DNA of 64,000 nucleotides from Narthecium ossifragum. Lineage: Eukaryota; Streptophyta; Magnoliopsida; Dioscoreales; Nartheciaceae. The position numbers and the translations under genes are program-made. Below the pieces are notes generated by a model. That model did not search any database. It had not been told where the DNA came from and was given only the letters and a program-made list of their open reading frames with translations. Location: assembly GCA_963920575.1 (NCBI GenBank), contig OY986966.1, positions 516,130 to 580,129 on the forward strand, read 5' to 3'. This document shows positions 1 to 12,783 of the stretch, one piece after another; the first letter of the stretch is position 1; each line of letters opens with the position of its first letter.

Positions 1-1443
1 TAATGTAGAAGAATCCAAGAACTTTGTCCTCAATCTAGCTTAGATTATTTAGCTGGTAGGGTTAGTCCTTTAATTTTATTACCTCCCAGATGTTGGCCTC
101 TGACCATTAAATTAGTAATAGACTTCCTCGTTTAATTAATTTATTAAGCTTGAGTTTGTATCCACTATGCATTTGATGAGGAATATAATGATGGAGTCTA
201 GTTAGAACAAAGATCCATGGCTATGAGCTTGATGGATAAGATGAAAAGTTTTAAGTTTGTATTCACTATGCATTTGACGAGGAATATAATGGGAATTACA
301 AATGAATTGCCACAGGTTTTGCAGCGAAATAATCAAGGCATAGTTAATGTACTGTGAGTTTGGTTGTAGCAGTGAAGGAACGGTTGCATGATTTGAGAGA
401 GACAAAATGAAATAAATTTTTGGGAGAAGTCAAAACTTTTTGTGTCGATAATACTATTAGTGTACCCATTATGGAAGATATTTTATGAACTCACGGTCAT
501 TCGAGGCGTGGAGGGTAAAGTATTACTTATATGCACCATTTTCGTGTTGAAGTCATTTTGCAACGTTTTCAAAAAATACAAAAGCGTAGGATCCAACTTC
601 CACCTCTCAATCACATCACATATTACGGTACATATATTTTAATATTTGTATTGTTTTTGTTCCTTAATGTTCGATATTGTAATTCTAAAGTACATTTTGC
701 ATTACTTAACAAAAAATTTGGTCATTTCGTTTTAGATTTCACCTCTCCTTAGATCTCATCTTGGTTCCGCCATTGCTACTAATGATTGGTGGCATGTGCA
801 GATGTCACTTGACCATGTACATAAATCACGACTCTTACGCATATTGTCCTTGATCCAAAGGGGGCCCTAAGCTTATAAGATGCAAGTTCGCGGATTAATT
901 TATACGCTATTTATAGCCATTTTTGCCCACCTAAGCTGGCCATGGGTTTACCTTCGAATTTGATTTCGTTGCTTCAATAATTGTGTCATAACTCTATTCT
1001 GGTCCTTGCTGCACTAATCTGGTCTACGATTGGGCCTCTTTCTCACGCGGCCTATTTAGTTTGTTCTGACCCCTTTCCGAGCAAACCAATTGCATGACTA
1101 TTGAGGACGCCCGTTTGATTGGGGCTGCTGGGATGGGGGGTCCTGGGTGTGCCACGTCGGCTTGCACGCTCGTGGAATCCAGCTGTATTCAGATTCGAAA
1201 TTTGAATGTCCAGCTCGATCTGACCGTTGGAGAGCGTCGACTCGTGCCACCTCCTCTATTTCATCGAAATCCACCCATTTCAAACAGAAATAAGAACTAG
1301 CCGTTGGGCCCTCCTCTTCCCGTCCTACATAAATCTCTCTCCGCCTCCTCCCAAGTCACCCCCCTTTTTCAGCTTTCCGACTCATTGCCTTCCTTTCCCT
1401 GCTTCGTTTCCTCCATTCTAGTCTCTTAGAGCTTCTAGAGAAG
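1..1443. other. intergenic region upstream of beta-tubulin
   Basis: I see no gene here. The short open frames have no recognisable domain. Two partly repeated phrases (around 145-180 and 262-295) share the words 'actatgcatttga' and 'gaggaatataatg', a small local duplication. Around 690-775 the reverse strand reads 'aatggcggaaccaagat', similar to the segment at 39750-39800, and is probably a decayed repeat terminus. The last 120 bases before the tubulin ATG are pyrimidine-rich, as expected of a 5' leader, and probably include the tubulin promoter and UTR. Confidence 0.5.
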
Positions 1444-2977
1444 ATGCGTGAGATCCTTCACATCCAGGGCGGCCAATGCGGCAACCAGATCGGGGCCAAG
1501 TTCTGGGAGGTGGTGTGCGCGGAGCACGGCATTGACGCCACCGGGAGGTACCACGGCGAGTCCGAGCTCCAGCTCGAGAGGGTTAATGTCTACTACAACG
1601 AAGCCAGTTGCGGGCGGTTCGTTCCTCGCGCCGTGCTCATGGATCTGGAGCCGGGCACCATGGACAGCGTCCGATCTGGAACCTACGGCCAGATCTTCCG
1701 GCCTGACAACTTCGTCTTTGGGCAATCCGGTGCTGGGAACAACTGGGCTAAGGGGCACTACACCGAAGGCGCCGAGCTCATTGATTCGGTGCTCGACGTT
1801 GTTAGAAAGGAGGCAGAGAACTGTGACTGCTTGCAAGGTATGATGACTCTCCTCCTGGTTTGCTCGGAAGGGGGTTTAATCTTCTGACGAACTTCTCAGG
1901 CTGATGATGGATCCTATGTACTGTTTATAGGTTTCCAGGTGTGCCATTCTCTGGGTGGAGGAACAGGGTCTGGAATGGGGACTCTCCTGATCTCGAAGAT
2001 CAGGGAGGAGTACCCGGACAGGATGATGCTCACTTTCTCAGTCTTCCCCTCTCCCAAGGTCTCGGACACGGTCGTCGAGCCCTACAACGCGACGCTATCC
2101 GTACATCAGCTGGTGGAGAACGCCGATGAATGCATGGTGCTCGATAACGAAGCTCTCTACGACATCTGCTTTAGAACCCTCAAGCTCAGCACTCCAAGCT
2201 GTAATTATCCTCTCTTTCTCTCTATATGTCTGCCAATTTGTGCTTCCTCTGGATTATTTTGGTCTCATTTAGGCTCTTGTATTCTCTCGTTGCGCAGTTG
2301 GGGACTTGAATCACTTGATATCAGCGACGATGTCGGGGGTCACATGCTGCCTAAGGTTCCCCGGCCAGCTCAACTCCGACCTGCGGAAGCTCGCCGTCAA
2401 CCTCATCCCTTTCCCTCGCCTCCACTTCTTCATGGTGGGCTTCGCTCCTCTGACATCCCGCGGATCCCAGCAGTACCGTGCTCTCACAGTCCCAGAGCTC
2501 ACCCAGCAAATGTGGGATTCAAAGAACATGATGTGCGCCGCCGACCCAAGGCACGGGAGGTACCTCACGGCCTCCGCCATGTTTCGCGGCAAGATGAGCA
2601 CCAAGGAGGTGGACGAGCAGATGCTCAACGTGCAGAACAAGAACTCTTCCTACTTCGTCGAGTGGATACCCAACAACGTGAAGTCAACGGTGTGCGACAT
2701 CCCACCCACGGGGTTGAAGATGGCTTCCACGTTCATTGGCAATTCGACCTCGATCCAGGAGATGTTCCGGCGTGTCAGCGAGCAGTTCACGGCCATGTTC
2801 AGGAGGAAGGCTTTCTTGCATTGGTACACAGGGGAAGGCATGGACGAGATGGAGTTTACCGAGGCTGAGAGCAACATGAATGATCTGGTTTCGGAGTATC
2901 AGCAGTACCAGGATGCGACAGCTGACGAGGAGGGAGACTACGAGGAAGAAGAAGAAGAAGAGGGGGAGGAGATGTAG
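1444..2977 (+). CDS. TUBB: beta-tubulin (3 exons, 447 aa)
   Basis: Beta subunit of the tubulin heterodimer; it binds GTP and polymerises into cytoplasmic microtubules. Exons are 1444-1837, 1931-2200 and 2298-2977, all with GT-AG introns; 394+270+680 nt gives 447 codons plus stop, the normal size. The first two exon lengths match what I recall for plant beta-tubulin genes. The protein opens with the autoregulatory tetrapeptide MREI, has the tubulin signature GGGTGSGMG at about residues 140-148, and ends in an acidic tail ([18 protein letters not shown]) that binds microtubule-associated proteins. The start is fixed by MREI. The exons are GC-rich, unlike their surroundings. No break is seen, so it should be functional. 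The paralogue number cannot be assigned from this window. Confidence 0.97.
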
Positions 2978-3640
2978 AAGAGTGCTGAAGTTTGGAGACT
3001 GCAACCACCGGTTGCTGTTTTACAAGAGAATTCAGCCTGGCTATGTGATGTGATCTCCATGGGATTGTAGCATCCCTTACTCTTTTTTTTTTCTTTCTTT
3101 CTATGAATATGCTGCTGCATGTGCGAAGAAGAAACCATCACTTGTATGCTTATTTTGATCTGTGCTTTTTAACTCTATGATGTCAAGATTTTGTTTTCCT
3201 GCACTATGTTTAGCTTAAATTACTTTGGGAAATTCGAGCTTTTATATCGACAAATGAAGAATCTTTCATGAGCAGAGGTTTTTTTTCTATGGGAAGAGTG
3301 CTTGAGTTTTATAATTTTAGCAAAAGAAGTAAGATTGATATGATCTTAAGCAGCTAAGGGGGTATTAGAAAAAATGGGGGTAAGAAACGAACAGGGTAAA
3401 AAAAAATAGAGAGGAATGTGAATTGTGGAAAAGTAGTAAACCATAATCATTGTTTTGATGTTTAGTGAAAAAATAGAGATAAAATGGGTAACCCTCTTAA
3501 CCCGTTGTCAAACAAGGGCTGAGAAGTTTCATCTTTTGTTTTGTTTTTGTTTTTTGTTATTGTTGTGGAGTTGTCCTCACCCAAAGTAATATAATTCAGT
3601 CTAACCGAAGAGTTATAAGATTAGAAGCATTATGGTCTCA
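2978..3640. other. tubulin 3' UTR and intergenic DNA
   Basis: The first 150 bases after the tubulin stop are probably the 3' UTR (T-rich, with a poly-T/C stretch near 3080). From about 3360 to 3500 there is an AT-rich stretch with the words 'ttagaaaaaatggggg' and 'gtaaaaaaaaatagaga' that recurs near 9740-9830 and, inverted, near 26630-26770. It probably belongs to a dispersed short repeat family. No gene is seen. Confidence 0.45.
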
Positions 3641-3660
3641 AGAGAGTTCAAACTCTTTAT

Positions 3661-3867
3661 ATTCCCTAGGGAATTGAATGGGCTCGTGAATGGTGTAGCA
3701 CGACAAGCGCGCATGGTTTCAGAGGTTTTTTCTATGGAGGTCGAGTTGTCTGATGCTGATGTAGATGAGTTTGGCCTCTTTGGCCATCATGTTACCTAGT
3801 GTGCAGGGTGGGTGTCTCACTTAGGCTGGTTTGTAGCTTCGGCATAACTTCTAAAAAAAAAAAAAAG
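3661..3867 (+). mobile_element. 5'-truncated LINE 3' end with 20-bp target-site duplication
   Basis: The segment ends in an A-run (about 3853-3866) and is flanked by 20-bp direct repeats at 3641-3660 and 3868-3887 (agagagttcaaac.ctttat) that differ at one base. This is the hallmark of target-primed reverse transcription. The body reads as the last residues of a LINE ORF2: a frame containing LNGLVNGVARQAR and ending at a TAG just before the 3' tail. Only about 200 bp of the element remain, so it has no autonomous function. Confidence 0.75.
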
Positions 3868-3887
3868 AGAGAGTTCAAACCCTTTAT

Positions 3888-5207
3888 CAACCTGGTGAAA
3901 GAAGAAGAGCTCTGGCATTGTTAGAGTTACGTGTCGGTAGCTCCTTTTTTACAGGCTGTTTGCGTAGGTCGGCAACACTTAAATAAATAAAGTTTCTGGT
4001 GCTGTATGGATATGGATCTCGAGCATCTAAAACAAGCTTGGATCACCCTATCTGATTATTATAGGTCTAGAGCGCCCTGGAAGACTATAAGATCATCTAC
4101 TCTAGCACAACTAGTATACTCCAATGCTTCCATCATTATGCAGGCTTGGAGTACATCTTGATAACATGCTTGATCACATACTCTCCTAGAATTTCAAAAC
4201 CAAAAAGTTAATCTAACTAGTCCAGAGTTGAGTACAGCTTATGTCCAGAGTTTGAGTACTAAAATAAGGTACAGCATGATCTATCCAAGCACGGTTGGGC
4301 ATTCTGTTCCAACACAAAGAATTGTGCTTTGGCTCTTAATCTGGGTTTATATATTTATTAATGCACTCAACTTGGCAACCTGGGATGTCAATGACTAAGG
4401 AAACTCAAATGCATTAGCTACCGACAGTTACTCCCGCTCAGCTTGGGGGGCTCAACTTCTCCAAAAGAAAAAATAAAAAAACCTATCAAAAGTAACAAAG
4501 AACTGAGCACAAAATCAGTCATCATTTCGCTTCATACACCCAGCCTTGCATCTACCATCATAATCAGCACTTATTTTGTTTCTCTGTGCAATTTAGACAT
4601 CAAAGAAAAGAACAATGTTGTGTTTTAACTAGAAAATCTTACGTTCTTTCTGCAACTAATCTTCCATAGAGGAGGTTCTATTTCCTTAGTCTGCTCATTA
4701 TTTCTAAATCACCTCTCTCTTCAAAGGCTGTTGCACGAATATATGGAGCAGCTATCAGCACTGGAGGGGCAGATAGCTGAATCAAGGGTGTTGATACTGT
4801 TTGGACAAAGATAATTCAGGATTATTATTTACTAAATAAAAAGCAGATAAGCATATCAATCAAACTTATTGTCTGGCTTGTTGAGTCAGAGAATCACTCA
4901 CCTCCCAAATTTGACTCTCCTTGATACCACAGAGTTTATTCTGTTGAAAATTAGCATTACTTATCTTCATGCTGGATTACGCCAATTTGATAGAGAATGC
5001 TGACCCTGCACCAAGGCCATAGAGAATGCTAACGTTATCTAATCATATCAAGCGACGGATAGTGTAGTTTTGTAGAAGAAAATGGCAAACAACAGTGTGC
5101 ACCAACAGTGGTCTAGCTACAAATTACAATAACGAACCAATGAAAAATTTACAGTTAGAAAGAAATGACAGGTGAATTGAGAAACTTACAGCTATATTAA
5201 GTTGACA
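3888..5207. other. intergenic region
   Basis: No coding frame with a recognisable domain is seen. The sequence is AT-rich. The final part (about 4700-5207) is downstream of the convergent pTAC13-like gene and should hold its 3' UTR. Confidence 0.4.
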
Positions 5208-7203
5208 TCACGTTGTCTCCGCCATAACTTGATCAATATCCAGATCTACGAAGCTCTCTTTGCCAAACAACATGAGCCCAATAGTGGCCTGTGGTAAGGT
5301 AACTTCTGTCACTAGAGAAACTTAATGATGATGAAAATATATGTCCCCATGGGTATGCTATAAAATGTGTTCAAATAAGGCACACCCTTCCAGTCTTCCG
5401 ATTCAGCTCTTTCAGGCGGCCAGTGAAATCATTAAATGGCCCAGACAGGACACGAACAGTTACACCCGGTGCAAGGGAGTTGCCACTGTCTTCAGCCAAG
5501 TCACTTTTAGAAGGCTTTGATCCTTTCCTCGACTGCCTTGCAGGTTTAGTGGTCCCACTGGAGTTAGCATTGTCCATGAAATCAATGTTTGAACCAATAT
5601 TCTGTTTCTCTGCCATTTTGAATGCTTGATCAGCCAATTTTTGTTCTTCATTTGCTTGTTGGAAGACCGCCTCCATCTCATCAACTGGAACGGGTTTGGG
5701 CCTGTTAATCTGCCGCACACTGTGATAATGAAAGAATAGTTAGATGGTCATAAGATGCATGAAGCAATGTAGACCCCCTTGTTGTGCTATGACAAGTACA
5801 CAAAGGAAGTGATAGAAGGCCGCAATCCCTATTTTCTTTCTCGTCAGGCTATGGATACTAAAGTCATATGGCTATGGTAATGACAACTGAAGCACAGAGA
5901 TGCATCCTACTTATTTCCAACTCTGGATCCAACAAAGCCTCCAACACCATCACATTCTCTGATGAAGTCATGTAGCTCCTTGTTCAATATACAGTGAAGG
6001 AAGACACAGCCTGGAAAAAGGGGTTTCAGCTTAGTGGTGAATGAACCATTCTTTAGTTTCCTGTTCTCCCGAACAGCTGGGTAATAAACCTGATACAGAA
6101 TTGACGATAGGTCAGAAATTTTCGATAGTAACCAGAAGTAAAGCCCCAAAATGTAGGACTAGAATCATCGCTAGGACTGACAGAATCCTTGCGAAACACC
6201 ATGTTGTATGGAACTGAAAATCTCCTATTAAACACAGAATCAATGGAGTATATTGTCACTGGAACGAGAAAGAAAATGGCGGAAGCTGAGATAGTGCCTC
6301 ATGTGATCTGCTTCCTCAAATTCTGATGTTTGTATTTCTTTCATTGAATGAGTTAGCTATTATCAGAAAGAATTCTGTCAGTCTCTAGCGATTATAGACA
6401 GCAATTTCTCAAATGGAGCACATATCAGTCTCAACCTACAGCTTCCTTTACAAGAGACTTCTCCTTCGAGCATTATTAATCTGATTGCTTTACAAATAAC
6501 AAGAGTGACTCTGGCATGAAGCAACCATTCGCACGTCGTTTCCGACCTCATATCCTCGAGGAGTAGTCATTCTTCCACGAATTTAGACTATAAAAAAGGC
6601 AGATATAGAGACCATTCCTATGATCCCACCCAATTCATCAAATCGCATATCTCTTAACATTTTTATCCAACTCAAAACCAGCAATTACAGCTTGGAACAA
6701 TTAAACTTTGGATAATCCACTCAAAGATCTAGAAACGAAGAAAGCGTGAAGAAATCATTGGATACCTTAAAATCCTTGGCAGGGAAATTCTTGGCGAGAG
6801 ACCGGGCGAGGCGGTCGGCGATCTCGTGGCCTCTCATACGGTGGACGCGGACTGTCCACCACTGGGGACCGTCGACGGCGAGGTTGTCGAGGTTGAGCTC
6901 CTCCATCCACGAGGCATACCGCTTCTTCGGCTTCTGGAGGAGCCTCTCCTCCACCTCCTCCCTCCAGTTGGCCACCCCGGATCGGCTCTCCCTCCTCTCG
7001 TTCCTCAGCTGCCTCCGCTCTCTCGCGGTCAGCTGATCGCCCCCGCCGGTCGAGACCTCCACCTCCGCCGACGCTCTGATGATCGGAAAGGAGGGGCAGC
7101 GTCTCGTTACTCGAAAGGAGACGGAGAATAGGCGTGGAGAGGGGCGAAGCGGACTCCATTGCAGCAGCACCAGCGCGGGCTCCATCTCCGCTGCTCTATC
7201 CAC
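5208..7203 (-). CDS. PTAC13: plastid NusG/KOW transcription factor, pTAC13-like (4 exons, 343 aa)
   Basis: NusG-type elongation/antitermination factor, predicted plastid-located; the Arabidopsis counterpart pTAC13 was found in the plastid transcriptionally active chromosome. Exons on the minus strand are 7203-6766, 6089-5911, 5719-5386 and 5288-5208. Phases join cleanly (438+179+334+81 nt) to 343 aa. Residues 1 to about 50 are basic and Ser/Arg-rich, like a chloroplast transit peptide. The NusG N-terminal domain runs from about 112 (QWWTVRVHRMRGHEIADRL) through PLFPGCVFLHCIL to VGGFVGSRVGN in exon 2. The KOW domain is near the C terminus (PGVTVRVLSGPFNDFTGR), finishing FGKESFVDLDIDQV in exon 4. 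Stopping at the in-frame TGA after exon 3 would cut the KOW domain, so the exon 3-4 splice is preferred. A second ATG six codons downstream is an alternative start. Confidence 0.9.
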
Positions 7204-9170
7204 AACGATGGATGCCTTGTAGCCCCGTTGTGTCGGGCTAGACTACTGGGATGGTGCGCGAACGTTGAGATCCGCGGTGTAAAGTGCTGGTGACTGCTAT
7301 TGAGCTCGGGTTTGTTCATGCGAGGTTCACGGATTTTGGAGCTCCACGTGTAGTTTTAAATAAAACCCGTGTCTTTACATCCGCTTACATTAACTTGAGA
7401 ACCGCTAATAACTACTCTTTTGGCAAGAGACCACACAACACGCTCTTCCTACTAGACCCTCGAGTTCCTGACATTAGGCAGTGCTTTGCTCATAGCCTTC
7501 ACCGTGGGCCTTGATCGGAGCCAAGAGCCCTCGAGATGGGGTGGAGTCCAAAGATAGCACCACCACACCAGAGCCAAGCCGCGGCAGGGAGAGCTGGCGA
7601 GCAGCGCACGCGGAAAGGCCAGCAGCAACGCGGGCCACCATCAGTGTTTGGTTGCGATGGGAATTGGAACAAGACGGAGAATTGGAGAGAATGGGAACGA
7701 GATTTGGAACTTGGAGGCAACTATGATTGTTTGATAATTGGCATGTCTATTAGCTAGAGGGGGTAAGTGTTTGAAATGCATAATAAACGTGGGAATATAA
7801 ATGAGAATATGAATTAAAAGATCAAAATATCCTCCCTTTTTTCTAATAGTATAGATGTTATATTTAAAACATAGATCAAAATAAACAAAAGTATGCTCAG
7901 CAGCGATAATTGAATAACACTGATATATCATAAATCATATGAGGAGCTCTCTCAAATAATGGAATTCTATTACCATCATCTTCTCCTTATGGACTATATT
8001 CCTTCCACTTTTATGCATTTAAACTTCTGATATTATAGGTTGATAGCATGAAAGAGCTCAAACTGCTTAGCTCAAAAAACTTGAACTACTAGATAATGAT
8101 GATTTTATATTAATATAGTTCAACGATGACGGGAAAAAAAAGATGACAAAACATAGCTAAAACTGTATTATTACGTTTCAGAAAAACAAAAGACTTCATC
8201 ACAAACCATATGAAGCAAATGAAAGTCAAGTTTGAATTTCTTCAGAATCAAGCCGCCCTTGTCACCCATAGATCAAACGCTTCATCATCCGAGTGACCCT
8301 ACCAATGTAATCAAACGGTTGAGTGGTTGAAGTTCTTCCATGGTATCAGAGTGAGTGTCATGAGTGCAAACTCAATGTCACGCATTCCACTGCTAGTATA
8401 TATATGTACTAGCGTGTTTCATAAAGTCAAAGGGATAAAAGTATATAGAACCTAATACAACAAAAAACTTTTATAAAGATGAAAAGATGAGAGTAAACTT
8501 TCACAGCAATGATCCCAGTCGACGTATAACCAATAATTTACAAGAAGTAACCAACCATTTAAAAAACAAATCCCAAAGCCAGGCAACAAGTGGCTTTGTA
8601 TTAGATAATATAACAAACATTGTTACGAGCTGCTCGAATACCATGTTGATGTCATGGTTGAGCCCCAAGACGGATGACCTGAGGTTTCGATGTCACTCCT
8701 GATCTATGGTGGCGTTAGTGTAGGGTAAGGCTATGATCAAACCATGAATTCGTGACCATCAGGTCAGGTGGAAGGGCCAAAACGCTTGATTGCAACACCA
8801 CAGTTAGCATCGAGGAGCTAGCCACGGTAGACGGTGTTCAACGACATAGAGTGTCGAGAAACGCCGCAAAGGCGGGGGAGGATGTCCTTCCTGTCTTATG
8901 ACTCGATCCGGTTTGACAAGAACCCATCCGTCCCGCCAAGAGCTTGTTCAACCCGAATTTGGTGAAACCAGTAGAATCCCCCCATTGCCAGTACCATTGT
9001 CCTCTCTGTTAAGAACCAACTCAAGACTCAGAACGCCTCACTTATACAAAGATTCGGCACACCACTACCCTCCACCATGTAAAGTATTGGAGAAACTCAC
9101 AACTGCCATTGGACTCGAGTATGATCATGTGACTTTTAAACTGGGTCTCACTTTATATCCGATAACATAA
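7204..9170. other. intergenic region
   Basis: This holds the promoter of the minus-strand pTAC13-like gene (first few hundred bases) and AT-rich DNA. 'tggtatcagag' at about 8342 resembles a Copia primer-binding site, but no LTR is seen next to it. No gene is recognised. Confidence 0.4.
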
Positions 9171-9720
9171 AGGGCTTGTTTGGTTTGATGATAAAAAAAG
9201 TAAGGATAAGGGATTTCGGGATAAATAGAAAAATCAGAGATAAATGGGGATAATGGATTCTGGGTAAAAAAAATGAGGATTATGAATAATGATTGATAAA
9301 TGGGGATAAATAATGGATTTTGGGTAAAAAAGTGACGATAATGAATAGTGATTGAAAAGTTAGGATAAATCAATAATAATTGTTTAGGGATAAACGAGGA
9401 TAACAGATTTTAGTGTATGGGGATAAAGTTGGGGACAAAAGGGTTGTCCCCGCGTATCCCCGCTTGGTACGGGTATAACTTTATTCTGGGTTAAGGGATT
9501 TTATTCCCGGTTTCGGGAATAACTTTGTAATGATCACTTGGAATAAGGGAAAAGTAGAGTGGTGAGTGGAAATAACTTTGTAATGATTACTTGAAATATG
9601 GAAAGGTGTTTGGGGGATAAAGTGTGCAATAACTAGTGGATTCGGAAATATTCCAGGAATATTCCCTCCTTAACCTGGGGTAAGGGTTATTCCCGTTTGG
9701 TATTTCCGGACCCGTTTAAT
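9171..9720. mobile_element. decayed non-autonomous element with TTTGG-type ends
   Basis: The stretch begins 'gggcttgtttggttt' and is built of diverged short units around 'gggataa' and 'ataatggatttt'. Near 9695 it reads 'ttcccgtttggta', roughly the inverse of the left end. Ends with GGGC.TGTTTGG are common in plant MITEs. I cannot define exact termini or a target duplication, so the family is unassigned. Confidence 0.35.
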
Positions 9721-10650
9721 ATGAGGTTAGAAAAAATTACGTTAAGGGGAAATAGCGTTAGAAAAAGTGAGGTTAAGAAATGAGGATAAAAAAAAATAGA
9801 ATGATAGTGATAAATGAAATAGATAATTGGAAGTTACACCATTTTTGTGTAACTTGTTGATGGGTACACCCATGTCTTTAGATTTAAGGGTTAAGCACCA
9901 ATTTTCATCAGTTATGGTAGTTATGGGTGGTTATTTTTAACTTTAGGACCTTTCTAACCCTGTTACATCAATTGCTATTAATGTGGGCATCATGCAGCAT
10001 CAATTGCTATTAATGTGGGCATCATACAGCTGTATTCTCGGGGGCCAATCGTAGACATCCAACCGGCTACAGCCAGTGGGCTTCCAATTATCTAAAAAAG
10101 GGGGAAGGGGCTCCAATTATCTAAAAAGCTACAACCAGTGGGCTTCATAACTTTACTCCAGCCACGTCTAGTACAGTGGACACGCGTCGGTTGTGGAGAA
10201 AGGTAAGGAGCAAAGGCGTCGCTAGTTACTACCGATGCTTGTGGCGGTGGGGAGCGACATTTATATGGACACGTGGCCTTTTGTCGCGGTGAGCTCGGGG
10301 CAAGCGGATCGGACGACGGGATCCCGGCCAGCGTGGCAGGAGGTGTTACACCCCTTTCTAAAAGCTCCATCCACTCATTGTTCCACACATGGATGCAATT
10401 GTTTGGTGTTACGTTGTTCCGCCGGTAGATGATAACATTTTCAAAATTCTGAGGAAGTGGATGTTGACTTTATGACTACGCACCCGTACGGCTCTTTTCT
10501 CTCACACCCGTACGTACACAACATCATTTCTCTCATGTTCAAACATACGCTACTCAATCTCACGCGGGTCCTACATGCCCATTAATATCCTACGCACAAT
10601 TAATAGCTATCAGGGAAAGAGACGGTGAGAACTCCAGCTTGAACTTGGAC
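9721..10650. other. intergenic region with a small tandem duplication
   Basis: AT-rich DNA. A 32-bp unit starting 'catcaattgctattaatg' is present twice in tandem at about 9966-10030, and a similar local duplication of 'ccaattatctaaaaa' lies at 10085-10130. No gene is recognised. Confidence 0.5.
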
Positions 10651-10652
10651 TT

Positions 10653-11440
10653 TTCACGATTGCATTCCAGTATTCTTTTTTCTCTTTTCTCTTTTTGGTG
10701 ATCTAGTCCACTACTTTTCATGGTTGCATTCCAGAATTCTCTTTCATCTTTTCTCTTTTTGGTGATCTAGTCCACTACTTTCACGATTGCATTCCAGAAT
10801 TCTCTTTTCTCTTTTCTCTGTTCTCTTTTTGGTGATCTAGTCCACTACTTTCACGATTGCATTTCAGAATTCTCTTTTCTCTTTTCTATTTTCTATTTTC
10901 TCTTTTCTCTTTTTAGTGATCTAGTCCACTACTTTTCATGGTCGCATTCCAGAATTCTCTTTTCTCTTTTCTCTTTGTGTCCACTACTTTCACGGTTGCA
11001 TTCAAGAATTCTCTTTTCTCTTTTCTATTTTCTCTTTTCTCTTTTTAGTGATCTAGTCCACTACTTTTCATGGTCGCATTCCAGAATTCTCTTTTCTCTT
11101 TTCTCTTTTCTCTTTTTGATGATCTAGTCCACTACTTTTCATGGTTGCATTCTAGAATTCTGATTTATGAAGTATGTTTTTTCTCTTTTTAACCACAATT
11201 CTCTTTTTCTCATCATGAATAATACACATGTTTTATCTAGAATTCTCTTTTCTCTTTGTGGTTGATAAGCATGTTTGATCTAGAATTCTCTTTTCTCTTT
11301 GTGTGTTTAATGCACATGAATGCCTCCACTGTTCTCTTTTCTCTTTGTGCTTGATAATTCTCTTTGTTGAATTCTCTTTGGAGAATTCTCTTTGGAGAAT
11401 TCCCTTTGCAGAATTCTCTTTGTAGAATTCTCTTTGCGGC
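10653..11440. repeat. minisatellite array (gaattctcttttctc / ctagtccactac units)
   Basis: About eight units of roughly 60-80 bp repeat the order 'gcattccagaattctcttt', a variable run of 'tctcttt', then 'gatctagtccactacttt', then 'cacgattg' or 'catggttg'. From about 11160 the array decays into short 'agaattctctttg' units that continue to about 11440. It ends about 110 bp before the assembly gap, so the array may have caused the gap. Confidence 0.85.
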
Positions 11441-11548
11441 TGGGGAAGCAGGGGGGCGGAGGATGGATTTGGAGCAGGGGGCGGAGGGCGAGTGGCGGAG
11501 CAGGGGGGCGGATCGGGGCTGGGGACACGGGGAACGCCGAATCGGGGG

Positions 11549-11748
11549 NNNNNNNNNNNNNNNNNNNNNNNNNNNNNNNNNNNNNNNNNNNNNNNNNNNN
11601 NNNNNNNNNNNNNNNNNNNNNNNNNNNNNNNNNNNNNNNNNNNNNNNNNNNNNNNNNNNNNNNNNNNNNNNNNNNNNNNNNNNNNNNNNNNNNNNNNNNN
11701 NNNNNNNNNNNNNNNNNNNNNNNNNNNNNNNNNNNNNNNNNNNNNNNN
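11549..11748. other. assembly gap (200 N)
   Basis: Exactly 200 unknown bases, the round number used for a gap of unknown or estimated size. The left flank (11440-11548) is very GC-rich, unlike the preceding repeats, and could be the promoter or first exon of the truncated gene that resumes at 12784. Open frames crossing the N run are meaningless. Confidence 0.95.
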
Positions 11749-12783
11749 GGGAATGTATTTTGCAATTTGTGAAGATTAAGTGAATGTTTAACTGTCCATC
11801 ATATGAATCATAAATGTATGAAGTTAGGTATCAAACTTGATTTTAGTCCATACGTCCTCTTATTGTTTATCCCTTTTCTTGTGCCACTATAACAGCAGCA
11901 AGGAACCAATCGCTTAAATGGATGTTGTTCATATGTAGCTTTTATGCCATTTATTGCCTCTAGAGTCGTTGAACACTTGATGGTATTTCCATGAAGGTTT
12001 ATTTCCTGTAGGTGTTTTTGACGTTCGAGTGCAAAAGGTTGTGTTGCAGGGTCTCTAGGTTCATAGACATGAGGAAAATAAGAATGTAGAGTGCTTAATC
12101 TAGATTTTGAATGCTTCTTTCTTCGGAAGGGTGGCTTTTAATCCTTCTGGGGCAAGAAAGATGTGAATCAAGAACCTTTTACACTTTTCAAGTAGGCTCC
12201 CTTCCTTAGCATAATGACCACAAGAGGTTTCAACTCTTGATTTTCTATTCTTTCTAGAACATTAGCCATATTCTCATGTGAAAGTATCTCATGATGATTG
12301 GACAACGTTGTTCATTTGTATGGTATCAGTTGACTAGGTTCTTTTGCTATCACATGCTTATTCAGTTTAATTTTTAAACAGCAGCATCTCTAGTTCCACA
12401 GAGCACATAAAACCATTGTGTGCTCTTAGGTTTGCAATGCATTGAATCCTATCACAAGTACAACTTTTTTGGTATCCTTGCTTCCAGAACCATAATTGTG
12501 ATGAGAGGAAAAAAAGTATCTTAAGCAAAGTACATGATAGGGAGAATAAACGCCTGCAGCTTTACTTTGGTTTCCTTTTCTTTTTCATTCATATGGTTGT
12601 CAATATAGAAGTTTGATTCTTTCTAAAAATGTGGTGACACTGGTTCCCTTAAGCTTACTTGACGATGGCACCACTTCTTAAATTCTTCAACTAGCTTCTC
12701 TTTAATGAACTCCAAGTGGTTTGCTCATTGTTTTCTTTTGGTAAATAAAGAAAAACTTATTCCTACTCATTTTTAATTTTCAG
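11749..12783. other. probable intron or 5' region of the 12784-14275 gene
   Basis: The sequence is AT-rich with no convincing coding exon and ends in a good acceptor (attttcag at 12783). I read it as an intron whose upstream exon lies in or beyond the gap. Confidence 0.4.

Noticed and set aside
8339..8352. 'tggtatcagag' as a primer-binding site of a second Copia element
   Set aside because: No LTR end is adjacent and no gag or pol frame follows; a chance match or an old relic.
11307..11783. Open frames of 95-152 codons across 11.3-11.8 kb
   Set aside because: They run through 200 N bases and cannot be judged as coding.
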